64,000 bases of DNA from NCBI GenBank assembly GCA_963717215.1, contig CAVQVS010000001.1, positions 62,001 through 126,000 on the forward strand, in the 5' to 3' direction. The notes under the pieces are model-generated. The model made no database searches and was not told the origin of the DNA. It saw nothing but the letters and a program-made list of their open reading frames with translations. The first letter of the stretch is position 1, and every line of letters begins with the position of its first letter. This document shows positions 25,738-36,581 of this stretch, piece by piece. This DNA comes from Roseiarcus sp963717215 (lineage in GTDB: Bacteria; Pseudomonadota; Alphaproteobacteria; Rhizobiales; Beijerinckiaceae). Both the position numbers and the translations under genes were made by a program.

Positions 25738-26796
25738 ATGGCAGGCGACGTTCGCATAGCGCTGGACGCGATGGGTGGCGATCACGGGCCAACGATCGTT
25801 CTGTCCGCCGCGGCCCTGGCGCTTGAACGCCTTCCCGACGTGGAGTTTCTGCTCTACGGCGAGCAGGACGTGATCGGTCCCATCCTCGAGCGTCATCCCA
25901 AGCTCGCCGCCAAGTCGCGCGTTTTTCACACGGATGTCGCGGTCAAGATGAGCGACAAGCCGAGCCAGGCCCTGCGCACCGGAAGGCGCGTCTCGTCAAT
26001 GTGGCAGGCGATTGAGGCGGTGAAGTCGGGCGCGGCCGATTGCGCCGTTTCGGCCGGCAACACGGGCGCCCTGATGGCGATGGCGAAATTCTGCCTGCAC
26101 ACGATGGCGCCGATCGAGCGGCCTGCGATCGCGGCGATGTGGCCGACGTTGCGCGGCGAGTCGATCGTGCTCGACGTTGGCGCGACCATTGGCGGCGATG
26201 CACAGCATCTCGTCGACCTCGCGGTGATGGGCGCGGCGATGGCGCGAATCGTGTTCCACATCGACTCTCCGACTGTGGGCCTTCTCAATGTCGGGACCGA
26301 AGAGATCAAGGGCGTCGAGGAGGTTAAGGCCGCAGGGCGCGTTTTGCGCGAGGCGAGCCTTCCCAACATGCGCTACCACGGCTTCGTTGAGGGCGACGAT
26401 CTGGGCAAGGGCGCTGTTGACGTTTTTGTGACCGAAGGCTTCACCGGCAACATCGCGTTGAAGACTGCCGAAGGCACCGCAAGGCAGCTCGGTCAATATA
26501 TGCGCGAAGCCGTGAGCCACGATCTTATGTCCCGGATCGGCTTCCTGTTCGCCCGCAGGGCGATTGCCGCGATGCGCGCCAAAATGAGCCCGCGAGCCAG
26601 CGGTGGCGTCTTTCTTGGACTTGACGGCGTCGTCATCAAGGCTCATGGCGGCGCCGACGCCGAGAGCTACGCCGGCGCTGTGGAATTAGCCTATGACATG
26701 GTTCAGCAAGAATTGCTTGGCAAGATACGGGAAATGATCGCCCACGCCAACGGCTTCCGTCCCATGCCCGCGCGGTCGCGCGCCGCCCAGTCCTGA
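25738..26796 (+). CDS. plsX: Phosphate acyltransferase PlsX
   Basis: Converts acyl-ACP to acyl-phosphate, the first step of phospholipid synthesis by the PlsX-PlsY route. 352 aa from the ATG at 25738, with CGAGGGA just upstream. Motifs are VRIALDAMGGDHGP, SAGNTGALMAMA, GESIVLDVGATIGGD, HGFVEGDDLGKG and DVFVTEGFTGNIALKT. fabH follows after 18 bp and is probably co-transcribed, so both ends of lipid initiation are made together. Confidence 0.97.
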   Translation: MAGDVRIALDAMGGDHGPTIVLSAAALALERLPDVEFLLYGEQDVIGPILERHPKLAAKSRVFHTDVAVKMSDKPSQALRTGRRVSSMWQAIEAVKSGAADCAVSAGNTGALMAMAKFCLHTMAPIERPAIAAMWPTLRGESIVLDVGATIGGDAQHLVDLAVMGAAMARIVFHIDSPTVGLLNVGTEEIKGVEEVKAAGRVLREASLPNMRYHGFVEGDDLGKGAVDVFVTEGFTGNIALKTAEGTARQLGQYMREAVSHDLMSRIGFLFARRAIAAMRAKMSPRASGGVFLGLDGVVIKAHGGADAESYAGAVELAYDMVQQELLGKIREMIAHANGFRPMPARSRAAQS

Positions 26797-26814
26797 CTCC
26801 GGAAAGTGACGTTC

Positions 26815-27867
26815 ATGAGCCTCGCATCCCCTCCGCCCGCTGACCGTCGCGCACGCGGGTCCGATCATCAAATGTCGCGTGACCGGGCGACGGGCTCGAT
26901 CCGCGCCTGCGTACGCGGTTCCGGCGCCGCGCTGCCCGCGCGTGTCGTCTCGAACGCCGAACTGGCGACGAGGGTCGACACATCGGACGAATGGATCGTG
27001 CAGCGCACTGGCATCCGTCAGCGGTATCTCGCTGGGCCCGACGAAACCACATCCTCGCTCGCGCTCAAGGCGGCTCAGGCGGCGTTGCGCAGCGGCGGCC
27101 TCGAGCCAGCCGACATCGACCTCGTCATCGTCGCCACGTCGACACCCGACTATACGTTTCCCGCGGTCGCCACTCAGGTTCAGGCCGCGCTCGGCATCGT
27201 CCAGGGGGTCGCTTTCGACCTGCAGGCTGTCTGCAGCGGCTTCGTCTTCGCAGTCGTTACGGCGGAGAAATTCCTGCGCTCCGGCTCGAACAAGCGTGCG
27301 CTCGTGATCGGCGCGGAGACGTTTTCGCGACTCTTGGATTGGGAGGACCGCACGACCTGCGTCCTCTTCGGCGACGGGGCGGGAGCGATCGTGCTCGAGG
27401 CGCGCGATAGCGATGGACGGCTCGCATCACCCGGTGTGATCGCCTCGCGGCTGCGCGCGGACGGCCGGCATCGTGAGAAGCTTTACGTCGACGGGGGCGT
27501 CTCGACCAGCGGGACGATTGGTCATTTGCGGATGGAAGGCAAGGAAGTGTTCCGCCACGCGGTCGGCATGGTGACCGACGTGATCCAGGGATGCTTCGCC
27601 GACGCCGGCGTCACGGCGGACGACATCGACTGGTTCGTGCCGCATCAGGCCAATCGCCGCATCATCGATGCTTCCGCAGACAAGCTCGGCATCGCGCGCG
27701 ACAAAGTCGTCGTGACCGTGGACCAGCACGGCAACACGTCCGCCGCTTCGATCCCGCTCGCGCTCGACATCGCTGTCAAGGATGGCCGCATCAAGCCCGG
27801 CGATCTGGTGATGATCGAAGCGATGGGCGGCGGGTTCACCTGGGGCGCGGCGCTGATCCGCTGGTGA
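26815..27867 (+). CDS. fabH: 3-oxoacyl-[ACP] synthase III
   Basis: Starts fatty-acid synthesis by condensing acetyl-CoA with malonyl-ACP. 350 aa. The Cys-His-Asn triad is visible: Cys140 in AVCSGF, His in VPHQANRRI, and Asn in HGNTSAAS. Start: ATG 26815 with GGAAAG at 26801-26806; a later ATG at 26872 would give a more standard N-terminus and cannot be excluded. The gene is usually followed by ihfA in alphaproteobacteria, but here a convergent HAD gene lies 19 bp downstream. Confidence 0.96.
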   Translation: MSLASPPPADRRARGSDHQMSRDRATGSIRACVRGSGAALPARVVSNAELATRVDTSDEWIVQRTGIRQRYLAGPDETTSSLALKAAQAALRSGGLEPADIDLVIVATSTPDYTFPAVATQVQAALGIVQGVAFDLQAVCSGFVFAVVTAEKFLRSGSNKRALVIGAETFSRLLDWEDRTTCVLFGDGAGAIVLEARDSDGRLASPGVIASRLRADGRHREKLYVDGGVSTSGTIGHLRMEGKEVFRHAVGMVTDVIQGCFADAGVTADDIDWFVPHQANRRIIDASADKLGIARDKVVVTVDQHGNTSAASIPLALDIAVKDGRIKPGDLVMIEAMGGGFTWGAALIRW

Positions 27868-27886
27868 AGGCCCGAGGAGTTCAGCG

Positions 27887-28907
27887 CTAGTCGAACGCGA
27901 AGATGCGCTTCCAGTCGTTTTTCATGCTGACGACGATCCAGCCGTCCTTGATCGCTTCGTCGTAAAGCTCCGAAGTAAAGCGGCCGACCTTGGTTTCGGG
28001 CAGGCCTTGCGCGGGTCCATACGCGTATTCACGCTTGCCGTCGTCGTGCAGGACCAGCATGGCGAGGCGCGCGCCGCCGCCGCCCTTCGTATATTCGAGC
28101 ATCTGTCGGTCGCCGGTCGAATTGCCGAAGGCGAAGTAAGGCCGTCGGCCAATCACGAGATTGATGCCCTCGGGCTTGCCCGCATTGTCGTCGTTGAGCA
28201 GGAGCTTCGGCTCCTTGATGAGGACCGGACCCTTGGCGCCGTATTGGAAGCTCGTCGCACCCGCGGCGCCAACCACCTGCTCGGGCGGAATGCCATAAAC
28301 CCGCTCGGAAAAGACGCGCACGAACCCCTGGCCGCCGCCGGTGACGATGTACGTGCGGAAGCCGACGCTGCGGAGATATTTGAGAAGCTCGATTTGCGGC
28401 GCATAGGCGAGATCGGTGTAAGGCCGGTCCCAACGCGGATCGCGCGCCTCGGCGATCCATTTGGCGACCTCATCGCGGAACGTGTCCACGTCCATTCCGG
28501 TGAGGGTCGCGGCGGCGATCTTGATCAGCGAGTTCGAGACCCAGCCGCGCAATGGCTTCGCGATCGCCGCTCAGCACAGTGCGGAACGGCTCGACCTTGG
28601 CCAGATCTGGTTTTGCCTTGACGACCGCAGGCACCCGATCGAGGCAATAGACGAGCTGCGTATAGATCGGGTGCTCGACCCAGAGCGTGCCGTCCTGGTC
28701 GAAGGTCGCGATCCGGTCGGCCAGCGGCACGAAGTCGGGGCTTGCCGCGTCGGTCGTCGCGTGGACGAATTTGACGATCGCGTCCTTGGCGGGTCCCGCG
28801 TTCCAAGAGGGCAGGGGATCGCTTTCCGCGTCCGCCGGCCCGGCGAGGCTGAGCACAGCCGCCCCGCCGAGCACAAGCGCCGTAAATTCGCGCCGGCGCA
28901 GCTCCAC
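27887..28907 (-). CDS. Exported HAD-superfamily phosphatase, interrupted by a one-base insertion
   Basis: One HAD hydrolase split over two frames. The first (from 28907) begins with a Tat-like signal (MELRRREFTALVLGGAAVLS) and carries HAD motif I, ATFDQDGTLWVEHP. After SGDREAIARLGLEL the frame is lost; removing one base near 28527-28530 continues as IKIAAATLTGMD. Motif II is TYIVTGGG, the motif III Lys lies near VLIKEPKLLLND, and motif IV is FGNSTGDRQML. The intact protein would be about 339 aa and periplasmic. Substrate unknown. Convergent with fabH. Confidence 0.85.
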
Positions 28908-28929
28908 CTTAAACCCTAAGCTCCGAGGC

Positions 28930-29367
28930 TTAAGCCAGCGAGATGCTCATTCCGCTGAGGTCGATCGAGAAGCTGAAGCCGACCTGACGCCCATGAAGAC
29001 GAAGGACGACGCCGTTGGCGTTGGACAGTTGCGCGGTGCTTCTGCCGCCCGCAACCGACATGCCCGCGCCGATGGCCGAGTAAAGGCCGGCGATGTCGCC
29101 CGGGGAGTGAAGGTTGCTGGCGGAGCCGACAAGGTCGGTCGCGGAGACACCGATCAGCGCGCCCGCGCTGATGCCGCCGACTCTCAGTGGAAACTGGCTT
29201 CCTCGGAACCTCAACGTGCCGCTGCCGCCCGTCACGCCGAAGATGAAACCGGCGCTGGCGATGTGCAAGGAAACCGAGCCAGTGGCGGCTTCGGCGGGCA
29301 CAACAAAGGCTGCGGTCGCGAGACCGGCGCCCGATAGAATGAGGCCGCGACGCGTTATGGTGCTCAT
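28930..29367 (-). CDS. Small exported beta-rich protein, family unrecognised
   Basis: 145 aa. A twin-Arg-like signal (TRRGLILSGAGLATAAFVVP, cleavage after AEA) precedes a Gly/Ser/Val-rich mature domain of alternating hydrophobic residues, probably all-beta. The order GSGTLRFRGSQFPLRVGG, then GLYSAIGAGMSVAGG, then LSNANGVVLRLHGRQVGFSFS is shared with the lipoprotein at 41624-42121, so the two are likely paralogs. I recall similar uncharacterised proteins in Bradyrhizobium-like genomes. It lies 22 bp after the HAD gene start on the same strand, so the two may share a transcript. Confidence 0.65.
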   Translation of the reverse strand: MSTITRRGLILSGAGLATAAFVVPAEAATGSVSLHIASAGFIFGVTGGSGTLRFRGSQFPLRVGGISAGALIGVSATDLVGSASNLHSPGDIAGLYSAIGAGMSVAGGRSTAQLSNANGVVLRLHGRQVGFSFSIDLSGMSISLA

Positions 29368-29564
29368 GTGAATTCTCCCCGTTTAGGTCCCGCTTATAAG
29401 CGCGCGGTTTCAGCACGAGTCCAGCCCAGCTGCGCGGCGCGAGGCGCAGTTTACAGGCGTTGCGCGCGATTCGCTAACCCTAAAGGGTTGGCGAAGCACC
29501 TTGGGCGCGTGGGAGGCTCGGCGCTCGTACGAAGAGGGCCGATATCCGGCGAGGCTTGTCGGCG

Positions 29565-30449
29565 TCAGGCCTGGCCGGCGTCGGAGCCGTGTCGAGATTG
29601 GCGGGCGCGTATCGTCATGATTCCGAGCAGCGCAAGCGCGATGACGGCGAAGGACACGCCTGTCGTCGCCGTGCCAAGCGCATAAATCTCCGGCGTAGTC
29701 ACGGTTGTGGTCAGGGCCTGCAATTCCATCGGCAGGGTGTTGTGTTCACCCATCGACTGGCTCGATCGCGCAATCTCGTCCCAGGACAGGGTGAAGCCAA
29801 AGAACCCGACCCCGATCACCGAAGTCAGGATGATGGGCAGGATGACATAACGCAGCGTCTGCCACGGCGTCGCACCCTGGTCGCGCGCCGCCTCCTCGAA
29901 GCGATTGTCGAAACGATTGAAGATCGCGAACATCACGAGAAGGCCGAACGGCAATGTCCAAGTCAGATGCGCGCCCAGGCCCGAAGTGAAGGTGCCCATC
30001 GTCGTCTGCACGTTATCGGCGATCCACGAGGGCGCGTGATTCTTGAGGAAGTCGTCAAGCAAGCGGAATTCCAGCGCAATGCCGAGCGACGTCACGATCG
30101 AGGGCACGATCAAACTCGCGACCGCGACGAAGAACAGAAGGTTCGAGCCCACGAACTTCTTGCGGAACGCGAGGCCGGCGCTCAGCGAGAGCAGGACGGT
30201 GAGGATCATCACCACAAGGCCGAGCTTCAGCGACCGGACGAAGGCGCCCTGGATATCGACAATGCCGCCGCCGGTCCAAAGCCGCTCGAACCAGTGCAGC
30301 GACACGCCGTTCATCGGGAAAGTAAGGCCGCCGGTCGGCCCCTGGAAAGACAGGATGAAGATGACGATCATCGGGCCATAGAGGAACAGCACGAACAGCG
30401 CGAAGAAGGCCGCCAGCCAGTAGAACGCCGGAGATCGATCCTCGCCCAT
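29565..30449 (-). CDS. ABC transporter permease, PotC-like (polyamine/opine/Fe type)
   Basis: 294 aa with six predicted membrane helices. It is an inner-membrane channel subunit of the spermidine/putrescine transporter family. The EAA loop is EEAARDQGATPWQTLRYVILP. The final gene of a four-gene minus-strand operon (ATPase, binding protein, two permeases); its start is one base after the stop of the other permease. No terminator was recognised downstream. Confidence 0.92.
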   Translation of the reverse strand: MGEDRSPAFYWLAAFFALFVLFLYGPMIVIFILSFQGPTGGLTFPMNGVSLHWFERLWTGGGIVDIQGAFVRSLKLGLVVMILTVLLSLSAGLAFRKKFVGSNLLFFVAVASLIVPSIVTSLGIALEFRLLDDFLKNHAPSWIADNVQTTMGTFTSGLGAHLTWTLPFGLLVMFAIFNRFDNRFEEAARDQGATPWQTLRYVILPIILTSVIGVGFFGFTLSWDEIARSSQSMGEHNTLPMELQALTTTVTTPEIYALGTATTGVSFAVIALALLGIMTIRARQSRHGSDAGQA

Positions 30450-30450
30450 C

Positions 30451-31392
30451 TCAGAGTTCTTTCCGGATATCGACGATGCGGTTGAGCGCGACGATAATCA
30501 GGAGCGTGACGGCGAGAAGGATCACCGCATTGGCGGCAGCAGGCGGGAATTGGAGCGCGTTGAGCCGCGCCTCGACGACCTTGCCGGCCGAAGCGATCTG
30601 CTGGCCGCCCATCACGCCGAAGGTGATGAAGTCGCCCATCACGATCGTCACGACGAAGATCGAGCCAATGACGATGCCCGGTTTCGACAGGGGCACGATG
30701 AGATTCCACAGCGTCTGCCAGCTCGACGCGCCCGAATCGTACGCGGCTTCGACGAGCCGCTTGTCGATGCGCATCATCGAATTGAAGATCGGCACGACCA
30801 TGAAGAAGGTGAACAAGTGGGTGAAGGCGAGGCTCACCGAGAAGGGTGAATAGAGCAGCCATTCGACCGGCTTGTCGACGATATGGGCGCGCATGAGCCC
30901 GTCGTTCACGAGCCCGTTGCGTCCGAGCAGCGGGATCCAGGAGACCATGCGGATGACGTTCGACGTCCAGAACGGAATGGTGCAGATCAGGAAGAGCACC
31001 ATCTGCGTCGTCGCCGAGCGGACATGAAAGGCGAGGAAATAAGCGATCGTGAAGCCGATGATGAGCGTCGTCAGCCAGACGATGAAGCAGAATTTCGCGG
31101 TCGAGACATAGGTCTTCAGGATGGTGCAGAGATCCGGCAGCTGGGTCCAGCACCCCTCGAAATTCTCGGTGTAGCTCCGCATCGTGAAGGACGGCAGCAT
31201 CTCGTAGTCGTTGTAGTCCCAGAAACTGACGATGACGACGAGGATCAGCGGGATGACGAAGAAGAACAGGAACACCAGGCCGAAAGGCATGGCCTGAAGC
31301 CATCCGGGAATGCCGACCCGGTCAAGCCCGCGCCTGGCGGTGGTGGTGGCAGCCCTGGTGACCGCCGGGGTCGAGATGCTGGTGGCCGTCAT
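30451..31392 (-). CDS. ABC transporter permease, PotB-like
   Basis: 313 aa. A Thr/Arg-rich cytoplasmic N-terminus of about 30 residues is followed by six membrane helices. The EAA loop is VEAAYDSGASSWQTLWNLIVP, which contacts the ATPase. The periplasmic loop with two Cys (GCWTQLPDLCTIL) is typical of this subfamily of PotB-like permeases. It pairs with the PotC-like permease one base downstream. A GC-rich hairpin lies between this gene and the binding-protein gene. Confidence 0.92.
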   Translation of the reverse strand: MTATSISTPAVTRAATTTARRGLDRVGIPGWLQAMPFGLVFLFFFVIPLILVVIVSFWDYNDYEMLPSFTMRSYTENFEGCWTQLPDLCTILKTYVSTAKFCFIVWLTTLIIGFTIAYFLAFHVRSATTQMVLFLICTIPFWTSNVIRMVSWIPLLGRNGLVNDGLMRAHIVDKPVEWLLYSPFSVSLAFTHLFTFFMVVPIFNSMMRIDKRLVEAAYDSGASSWQTLWNLIVPLSKPGIVIGSIFVVTIVMGDFITFGVMGGQQIASAGKVVEARLNALQFPPAAANAVILLAVTLLIIVALNRIVDIRKEL

Positions 31393-31419
31393 CCGTCAAA
31401 GCCAATGTTTTCAGCCGGA

Positions 31420-31446
31420 CTCCTCTCCCGCAAGACGGGAGAGGAG
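31420..31446. repeat. Intra-operon hairpin between binding-protein and permease genes
   Basis: CTCCTCTCCCG and CGGGAGAGGAG form a perfect 11-bp stem with a CAAGA loop. It lies in the 118-bp gap after the binding-protein gene, where REP-type stems in other ABC operons stabilise the upstream mRNA. Confidence 0.75.
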
Positions 31447-31510
31447 AGGCGCGAAGGGGCCATCGATTGTCCGCGCGACGCCACGCCGCCGGATGCGGAC
31501 GAGGTCAACG

Positions 31511-32803
31511 CTAGGACGCTATGAACTCATTCCATTTGCGGACCATGTAGTCGTTCTCGTCCATAACCGCGTTCCAGCAGGCGACGTTGCCCATGCGGTC
31601 GTCGTAGGAGCCGCCATCGCGCGTCGCGCCGGCTTTCTCGAGAAGCGAGCCGTCTGGACCTTTGATGTCCTTCTCGGCTGGCTTGCCTTCCATCCAATAG
31701 GCCCACTCATAGGGCTCCATATTGGCCTTCGCCGTGGAGAGGACCGCCGAATAATAGCCCTGGCGGTTGAGGTAGGCGCCCGCCCAGCCGGACAGGTACC
31801 AGTTGACGAATTCATAGACCCACTCGGCCTGTTTCGGCGTCACGCCCTTGGACATGCAGAACCCGGAGGCCCAGGAACGGTAGCCTTCCTTCAGCGGCTG
31901 GAAGACGCAGGGGATGCCCTTGGTCCGCACTGCGGTCACGGCCGGCGACCACATCGACTGGATGACGGTCTCGCCCGAAGCCATCAGGTTGACGCTCTCG
32001 TTGAAGTCCTTCCAGAAGGCGCGGAACTGGCCGTTCTTCTTGGCCTCGGTCAACACGGCCATAGTCATGTCGATCTCGGGCTTCGTCATGTTGCCCTTGT
32101 CGGGATATTTGTATTTTCCGGTCGCCTCGACGACCATCGCGGCGTCCATGATGCCGATCGAGGGAATGTTGAGGATCGCCGCCTTGCCCTTGAATTCCGG
32201 GTTCAGGAGCTCGGCCCATGAGTTGATGGGGCGCTTGATGAGGTCCGGCCTGATGCCGAGGGTGTCGGCGTTGTAGACGGTCGGAATCAGCGTCACCCAT
32301 TCCGTCGGCGTTTTCGAAAACTTGCTCGAGTGCTCGCCTTCGACGAACATCACCTTCTTGGGCGCCGTGCCCTGATCGCCGATCACCTTGCCGTTTGGCA
32401 GCTGGCCCTTGGTGAAGACCGGCGTGATGTTGTCGAACTCCTTGATCTTCTTGGCGTCCATCGGCAGGATGTTGCCCGATGGCACCAGCTTCTTGAGGCT
32501 GAAGTACTCGGTGTCCAGAATGTCGAATGAGTTCGGCTGGGTGATGACGCGCTTGGTCACGTCGTCGGTGGTCGCCACGATATTCTGGATCGTGATGCCG
32601 GTCTCCGCCTTCACCTTCTTGGTGATGTCGTCCGACTGATTCACAGCCGTGCCGAGGTACCGCAGCACCTTCTCTTCCTGCGACCAGACGGCCGGGAAGC
32701 CGGTGATCGCGCCGGAGCCAGCCGCGGCGCCGGCGAGGCCGGCCGCACCCTTCAGCACGGCGCGGCGGGATAGGCCCGTTGTCTTATTCGTTTTCCTTGA
32801 CAT
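31511..32803 (-). CDS. ABC transporter periplasmic substrate-binding protein (spermidine/putrescine-type)
   Basis: 430 aa. The signal is Tat-type: LSRRAVLKGAAGLAGAAAG, matching S-R-R-x-x-L-K. The mature part is a two-lobed periplasmic binding protein of the PotD/extracellular family 1 type (ITIQNIVATTDDVTKRV; DILDTEYFSLKKL; GIPCVFQPLKEGYRSWASGFCMSKG). The ligand cannot be fixed: the PotD-like branch covers polyamines, opines, amino acids and thiamine. It lies 34 bp after the ATPase gene in the same operon. Confidence 0.9.
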   Translation of the reverse strand: MSRKTNKTTGLSRRAVLKGAAGLAGAAAGSGAITGFPAVWSQEEKVLRYLGTAVNQSDDITKKVKAETGITIQNIVATTDDVTKRVITQPNSFDILDTEYFSLKKLVPSGNILPMDAKKIKEFDNITPVFTKGQLPNGKVIGDQGTAPKKVMFVEGEHSSKFSKTPTEWVTLIPTVYNADTLGIRPDLIKRPINSWAELLNPEFKGKAAILNIPSIGIMDAAMVVEATGKYKYPDKGNMTKPEIDMTMAVLTEAKKNGQFRAFWKDFNESVNLMASGETVIQSMWSPAVTAVRTKGIPCVFQPLKEGYRSWASGFCMSKGVTPKQAEWVYEFVNWYLSGWAGAYLNRQGYYSAVLSTAKANMEPYEWAYWMEGKPAEKDIKGPDGSLLEKAGATRDGGSYDDRMGNVACWNAVMDENDYMVRKWNEFIAS

Positions 32804-32837
32804 TTTTTGCTCTCTCCTCAGCAGTTCCCCACCCGCT

Positions 32838-33845
32838 TCACGACGCCGGGGCTAGCGCGTGAATGTCTTTGTCGGCCCAGAGAACGGAAACGTTGTCGCC
32901 GATGTTGAGCGGCGCGTCGGCGAACTGCTCATCGCTCACGACTGCCATGAGCTCGCCCGCGCCCGGCCGATCGAGCGACACCTGATAATGCGCGCCTTGG
33001 TATTCGATGGCGCGCACCGCTGCGGTTAATCGCGCATCGTTGGCGCCTGAACCGTTACCGCGGCGTAGCGTAATGCGGTCGGCGCGCACCGCGACGGGTC
33101 CTGCCGGCGTCTCGATCACATTATGCCCGCCAAGAAAGCGGGCAATGAATTCGGTGGCTGGTTTTTCGAAGAGCTCGCGTGGCGTCGCCGTCTGCTCGAT
33201 GCGGCCCTTGTTCATCACGACAACGAGGTCGGCGAGGGCCAGCGCCTCGTCCTGGCCATGCGTGACATGGATGAAGGGGATTTTGAGCTGCAGCTGGAAG
33301 CGCCGCAATTCGGCGCGCATGCGCACGCGCAGGAATGGATCGAGCGCCGATAGCGGTTCGTCGAGCAGAAGGATTTGCGGATTGGTGACCAGCGCGCGCG
33401 CGAGTGCGACGCGCTGCTGCTGGCCGCCGGACAATTGAGCCGGCACCCGTTCCGCGTAGGGGGTCATGGCGACAAGGTCGAGGAACTCCATCGCCTTCTT
33501 TCGCCGCGTCGCCTTATCCTCGCCCTTCATCTTGAGCGAAAAAGCGACATTGTCGACGCAGGAGAGATGGGGAAACAGCGCGTAGCTCTGAAACATCATC
33601 GCCGTGCCGCGCTTGGCCGGCGGCAGTTCGGTGACATTGGTCGGGCCGATGAGAATATCGCCCTCGGTCGCGCTCTCATGACCCGCGATCATGCGCAGGG
33701 TCGAGGTCTTGCCACATCCCGACGGTCCGAGCAGACAGCAGTAGGAGCCGGCTGGAACCTTGAGGTCGATGGAATCGACCGCCGTCGTCGCGCCGTAGCG
33801 CTTCGTGACATGAACAAGTTCGAGGTCTGCAGGCTCCAACACCAC
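32838..33845 (-). CDS. ABC transporter ATP-binding protein, PotA-like
   Basis: 335 aa. Walker A is GPSGCGKTS, the Q-loop is MMFQSYALFPHLS, the signature is LSGGQQQRVALARAL, Walker B is ILLLDEPLSALD, and the switch His is in HVTHGQDEA. A C-terminal TOBE regulatory domain (about residues 250-335) is typical of PotA/FbpC/UgpC importers. First gene of the minus-strand operon, so the promoter should lie in the 260-bp gap upstream (33846-34105). Confidence 0.95.
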   Translation of the reverse strand: MVLEPADLELVHVTKRYGATTAVDSIDLKVPAGSYCCLLGPSGCGKTSTLRMIAGHESATEGDILIGPTNVTELPPAKRGTAMMFQSYALFPHLSCVDNVAFSLKMKGEDKATRRKKAMEFLDLVAMTPYAERVPAQLSGGQQQRVALARALVTNPQILLLDEPLSALDPFLRVRMRAELRRFQLQLKIPFIHVTHGQDEALALADLVVVMNKGRIEQTATPRELFEKPATEFIARFLGGHNVIETPAGPVAVRADRITLRRGNGSGANDARLTAAVRAIEYQGAHYQVSLDRPGAGELMAVVSDEQFADAPLNIGDNVSVLWADKDIHALAPAS

Positions 33846-34044
33846 CTCACGGTTTACGATCAGTGTTGGAATGGGGTTTGCAACGCCCGTGCCAGTCGGC
33901 GCAGGCGGCCTATCGGCTCAGAAACGATTATCGGGCGCGGCTTTCCGTCCCGATTATCGGATGTTCGTTAGGAGTACGCCGACAAATTAGGCGCCAAGCG
34001 CAGAATTACGGCGCCTTTCACCGCCATCGCACCGGAGACGTCGG

Positions 34045-34077
34045 CAAAGAAAAAGGGCGACCCTTCGGCCGCCCTTT
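34045..34077 (-). terminator. Terminator of groESL
   Basis: On the minus strand, AAAGGGCG (34077-34070) pairs with CGCCCTTT (34059-34052), followed by TTTCTTT. It lies about 28 bases after the groEL stop. Confidence 0.85.
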
Positions 34078-34105
34078 CCGTGTGTTCGAGCCTGGTGGTT
34101 TGGAC

Positions 34106-35752
<1,647 letters not shown>

Positions 35753-35791
35753 TGATTTGAGTCCTTAGAGATTCGAGAGATAGCTTTGATT

Positions 35792-36109
35792 TCAGGCGGC
35801 TTTCTTGGCCGAGGAAGGGGTGCCCTCGACTACGCCCATGACGTCGGACTCCTTCATGATCAGGAGCTCCTCGCCGTCGATCTTGACCTCGGTGCCGCTC
35901 CACTTGCCGAACAGGATCCGGTCGCCGGCCTTGAGATCGAGGGGAACGAGCTTGCCGCTTTCGTCTCGGGCGCCGGGACCCACCGCGATCACTTCACCCT
36001 CTTGCGGCTTCTCCTTGGCGGTGTCCGGGATGATGATGCCGCCCTTCGTCTTTTCCTCGCCTTCGATGCGACGGACGACGACGCGGTCATGCAGGGGACG
36101 GAACTTCAT
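35792..36109 (-). CDS. groES: Co-chaperonin GroES
   Basis: 105-aa lid of the GroEL chamber. The start at 36109 gives the canonical MKFRPLHDRVVVRRI. The mobile loop is EGEEKTKGGIIIPDTAKEKP, and the roof/strand block is DRILFGKWSGTEVKIDGEELLIMKESD. A short Ser/Lys/Ala tail (TPSSAKKAA) extends past the usual end by about eight residues. First gene of groESL. Confidence 0.97.
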   Translation of the reverse strand: MKFRPLHDRVVVRRIEGEEKTKGGIIIPDTAKEKPQEGEVIAVGPGARDESGKLVPLDLKAGDRILFGKWSGTEVKIDGEELLIMKESDVMGVVEGTPSSAKKAA

Positions 36110-36158
36110 GAATGTTTCCTCTTTGAAATCGGCCCCATGGGGGCGCTGAAACGCGATG

Positions 36159-36185
36159 TTGGCACTCAATCTGGAGGAGTGCTAA
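36159..36185 (-). promoter_or_regulatory. CIRCE operator (HrcA binding site)
   Basis: TTGGCACTC, a 9-base spacer, then GAGTGCTAA. It matches the CIRCE consensus TTAGCACTC-N9-GAGTGCTAA with one mismatch. It lies between the promoter and the groES start. Confidence 0.95.
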
Positions 36186-36192
36186 CGGCGCT

Positions 36193-36221
36193 GAGATAGG
36201 AGCCATCCGCGCCCCCGTCAA
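36193..36221 (-). promoter_or_regulatory. groESL promoter
   Basis: On the minus strand, TTGACG (36221-36216), a 17-base spacer, then TATCTC (36198-36193). It is followed directly by the CIRCE element, as expected for an HrcA-repressed promoter. Confidence 0.8.
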
Positions 36222-36426
36222 GGGCTTCTGATCGCTTGTTTTTGCGGTTTATCGGTCCTCGGGAAACCGCTCCGCGCCTGCGCTTTTTCCGGTTACCCCG
36301 TTACGCAAGCCGGTGTTGCTCGATCGACAGCAGTGTTGGCTCGACGCCGACAATGCTTGCGCGGAAAGATCGGGGAGGTTTATCGCGAAGAGATCGATGT
36401 TCTAAACTTTATTTTAGAGGAACTCT

Positions 36427-36455
36427 TTGCCGTTTTACGCGTCCATTACTAGAAT
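36427..36455 (+). promoter_or_regulatory. Candidate promoter for the glycine-rich gene
   Basis: TTGCCG (36427-36432), 17 bases, TAGAAT (36450-36455). It fits a sigma-70 promoter facing the gene at 36582 and would leave a leader of about 120 bases. The rest of 36222-36581 shows nothing else. Confidence 0.45.
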
Positions 36456-36581
36456 TTCTGAGAGCGCGCGAGATCGTGAAGGGTCGACACCTTGTGATTG
36501 TGCGATGCGAACTTATTTCAGTAGGCAAAACATGCGCTCGTGGCGACGCGACGCATCGCGCAGCATGAAAGGCGATTCCCT

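Noticed and set aside
24983..27867. Unusual operon: chaperone-YceD-PlsX-FabH as a new system
   Set aside because: This gene order is normal for alphaproteobacteria.
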